Origin: Methylobacterium amylolyticum
GTDB lineage: Bacteria; Pseudomonadota; Alphaproteobacteria; Rhizobiales; Beijerinckiaceae
Reading direction: 5' to 3'
Assembly (NCBI RefSeq): GCF_030700245.1
Contig: NZ_JAUYZI010000001.1
Coordinates: forward strand, 1 to 64,000
Length of the DNA: 64,000 nucleotides
Shown piece by piece: positions 62,175 to 64,000 of this stretch. The notes beneath the pieces were generated by a model, which saw nothing but the letters and a program-made list of their open reading frames with translations, did no database searches and was not told where the DNA came from. The translations under genes were made by a program, and so were the position numbers. Position 1 is the first letter of the stretch, and each line of letters begins with the position of its first letter.

Positions 62175-62296
62175 GCTGCCGCCTGCGACCTCGTGGTGCG
62201 GGAGGGCGGCATCAGGCCGGCTCCCCGGGCTCCCGGCCTGCTTTACCGTGAACGCCGAGCGGGCGCGAGCGCCGCGTCGGAAGCGAGGAGTCGGGC

Positions 62297-63910
62297 TTGG
62301 GGCTGAGACCGGAGGCGGGTGGCGATGGCGGGCGGCGCGCGGGCCGAAGCCTGCGCTTCGTGCTCGGCGACCAGCTCACCCGGTCCGTGTCGAGCCTCGC
62401 CGACCTCGACCCCGCCCGCGACGTGGTGCTGATGGTCGAGGTGCGGGCCGAGGCCACCTACGTCCGGCACCACAAGCAGAAGATCGCCTTCCTGTTCGCG
62501 GCGATGCGGCACTTCGCGGCCGCCCTGGCGGAGGAGGGCGTCGCGGTCGACTACGTGCGGCTGACCGATCCCGGCAACGCCGGCACCTTCACCGGCGAGC
62601 TGGAGCGGGCGCTCGCGCGGCACCGGCCGGACCGGGTGGTCGTCACCGAGCCCGGCGAGTGGCGGGTCTGGGAGATGATGCAGGACTGGCGCGAGACGCT
62701 GGGCACGCCGGTCGAGATCCGCGCCGACGACCGCTTCCTCTGCCCGCGCGCGGATTTCGAGCGCTGGGCGGCGGGGCGCCACCACCTGCGCATGGAGACC
62801 TTCTACCGCGGGATGCGCCGCCGGACCGGGCTGCTGATGGACGGTCCGGAGCCGGCGGGCGGGCGCTGGAACTTCGACGCGGAGAACCGCAAGCGCCTGC
62901 CGAAGGGGCACCGGCCGCCGGACCGGCTCGGCTTCCAGCCCGACGCGATCACCCGCGCGGCCATCGACCTCGTGGAGGCCGAGTTCGGCGACCATTTCGG
63001 CGACACGGCCGCCTTCGCCTGGCCGGTGACGCGCGTCGACGCGCTGGCGGCGCTCGCGCACTTCGTCGAGGCCTGCCTGCCGCGCTTCGGCGACTTCCAG
63101 GACGCGATGAAGGCGGGCGAGCCCCACCTCTACCACGCCCTGATCTCGCCCGCCCTCAACGCCGGCCTGCTGACCGCCGCGGAGGTGTGCCGGGCCGCCG
63201 AGGCCGCCTACCGGGCGGGCCGCGCGCCGCTCCACTGCGCCGAGGGCTTCGTGCGCCAGATCCTGGGCTGGCGGGAATACGTGCGCGGCCTCTACTGGGC
63301 GCGGATGCCGGAGTACCGCGCCTCGAACGCGCTGGGGGCCGGGCGCGACCTGCCGTGGTTCTACTGGTCCGGCGACACGGCGCTGAACTGCGTGCGGGAG
63401 GTGGTGGCCGAGACCCGCGCCCGCGCCTACGCCCACCACATCCAGCGCCTGATGGTGACGGGCAACTTCGCGCTGCTCGCCGGGATCGACCCGGCCCAGG
63501 TCGAGGCGTGGTATCTCGTCGTCTTCGCCGACGCCTACGAGTGGGTGGAATTGCCGAACGTCCACGGGATGGTGCTGTGGGCCGACGGCGGCGTGATGGG
63601 CTCGAAACCCTACGCGGCCTCGGGCGCCTACATCGACCGGATGTCCGACTATTGCGGCGCCTGCGCCTACGACGTGCGGGCGAAGTCCGGCCCGCGCGCC
63701 TGCCCGTTCAATTACCTCTACTGGAATTTTCTGCTGGAGCATGCGGCGCGGCTCGCCGACAACCCGCGCCTGACGATGCCCTACCGGACCCTCGACGGGT
63801 TCGGTCCGGAGCGCCGCGCCGAGATCCGGCGGGACGCCGCGCGGTTCCTCGCGTCCCTGTCGGCCGCGCCGGAGGCTCACCAGGGTGCCCAGACCGAGAG
63901 CGCCACGTAG
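62297..63910 (+). CDS. phrB: FeS-type bacterial cryptochrome/photolyase (PhrB class)
   Basis: A 537-residue DNA repair protein of the (6-4) photolyase/FeS-BCP class that uses light and FAD. The N-terminal Rossmann part has RFVLGDQLT; the FAD domain has EGFVRQILGWREYVRGLYWA; four Cys for a [4Fe-4S] cluster lie in LNCVRE, DYCGACAYD and ACPFNYLYW. The start is an in-frame TTG at 62297 without an ATG alternative. The 3' end overlaps a convergent gene by 34 bases. Confidence 0.9.
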   Translation: MGLRPEAGGDGGRRAGRSLRFVLGDQLTRSVSSLADLDPARDVVLMVEVRAEATYVRHHKQKIAFLFAAMRHFAAALAEEGVAVDYVRLTDPGNAGTFTGELERALARHRPDRVVVTEPGEWRVWEMMQDWRETLGTPVEIRADDRFLCPRADFERWAAGRHHLRMETFYRGMRRRTGLLMDGPEPAGGRWNFDAENRKRLPKGHRPPDRLGFQPDAITRAAIDLVEAEFGDHFGDTAAFAWPVTRVDALAALAHFVEACLPRFGDFQDAMKAGEPHLYHALISPALNAGLLTAAEVCRAAEAAYRAGRAPLHCAEGFVRQILGWREYVRGLYWARMPEYRASNALGAGRDLPWFYWSGDTALNCVREVVAETRARAYAHHIQRLMVTGNFALLAGIDPAQVEAWYLVVFADAYEWVELPNVHGMVLWADGGVMGSKPYAASGAYIDRMSDYCGACAYDVRAKSGPRACPFNYLYWNFLLEHAARLADNPRLTMPYRTLDGFGPERRAEIRRDAARFLASLSAAPEAHQGAQTESAT

Positions 63911-64000
63911 GGGCTGATCCGGCGCGCGCCGGTCTCGATCTGCGCGCCGGCCGAGACCCGGACGCTGTAGCGGCCCAGCGCGAAGTCTGTGCCGTGCAGG
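63877..64000 (-). CDS. 3' end of a probable outer-membrane beta-barrel protein (partial)
   Basis: On the minus strand the last 40 codons read LHGTDFALGRYSVRVSAGAQ, IETGARRISPYVALSVWAPW, then TGA. Alternating polar/hydrophobic strands and a C-terminal Trp fit an outer-membrane barrel end. The start lies beyond the window. It overlaps the photolyase gene tail-to-tail by 34 bases. Confidence 0.5.
   Translation of the reverse strand, partial: LHGTDFALGRYSVRVSAGAQIETGARRISPYVALSVWAPW

Overview
The window is GC-rich, alphaproteobacterial chromosome, most consistent with Methylobacterium or a close Rhizobiales relative. The pointers are a NepR-like general-stress anti-sigma factor, an OhrR of the alphaproteobacterial type, RIME-like intergenic repeats typical of Rhizobiales, a HemP-HmuTUV haem operon and dense tail-to-head gene packing with GTGA/ATGA overlaps. 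Taxon and function calls come from reading the sequence and translations only; no database was searched.

Layout. 1-929 holds no gene I can support. 930-6424 is a complete alkanesulfonate operon (ssuE, two ssuA paralogues, ssuC, ssuB, ssuD). 6461-8359 is a divergent LysR regulator/aldo-keto reductase pair. 8491-12620 carries small membrane or exported proteins, a cytochrome c, OhrR, and XerD with a coupled 50-residue membrane protein. 12854-14571 is aroK-aroB, followed by tRNA-Thr(CGT). 14826-16229 is an unrecognised two-gene cassette: a two-helix membrane protein, then a protein with a caspase/CHAT-like His/Cys pair. 16490-24633 is a hydroxamate siderophore locus: a FecI-like sigma factor, a MATE exporter, an ornithine N-hydroxylase, two acyltransferases and a stand-alone MbtH-A-PCP-TE synthetase. 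24801-27142 holds small proteins, NepR and a saccharopine-dehydrogenase-like reductase. 27339-32723 is haem uptake. 32746-35376 is a Nudix-regulator/SPFH/NAD-kinase-like operon. 35625-39217 is a VIT/vWA protein ending in LPATG with its own sortase, then an XRE regulator. 39533-45675 is a leucine (isovalerate) catabolic operon.

46010-60660 is foreign DNA inserted into a tRNA-Gly(CCC) gene. The original gene is split into a 3' part at 45961-46009 and a 5' part at 60661-60701, and a complete copy sits between them at 48263-48337. All three share a 13-bp core, as expected for two elements integrated in tandem. The left element (about 2.3 kb) keeps one AT-rich cargo gene and an integrase broken by one in-frame TGA. 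The right element (about 12.3 kb) has an intact integrase, several small helix-turn-helix proteins, a RepA-like ATPase, an AT-rich single-gene ABC-ATPase/TOPRIM protein that looks like an anti-phage effector, and a tail chaperone/tape-measure module without capsid, portal or terminase genes. It therefore resembles a phage satellite rather than a prophage.

60870-64000 returns to ordinary chromosome: a DUF1236-like exported protein, a formyltransferase, an FeS-type photolyase and the 3' end of a probable outer-membrane protein.

The best candidates for undescribed biology are the ATPase/TOPRIM gene in the satellite, the membrane-protein/His-Cys cassette beside tRNA-Thr, the condensation-free siderophore synthetase, and the Nudix-SPFH-NADK-like operon.
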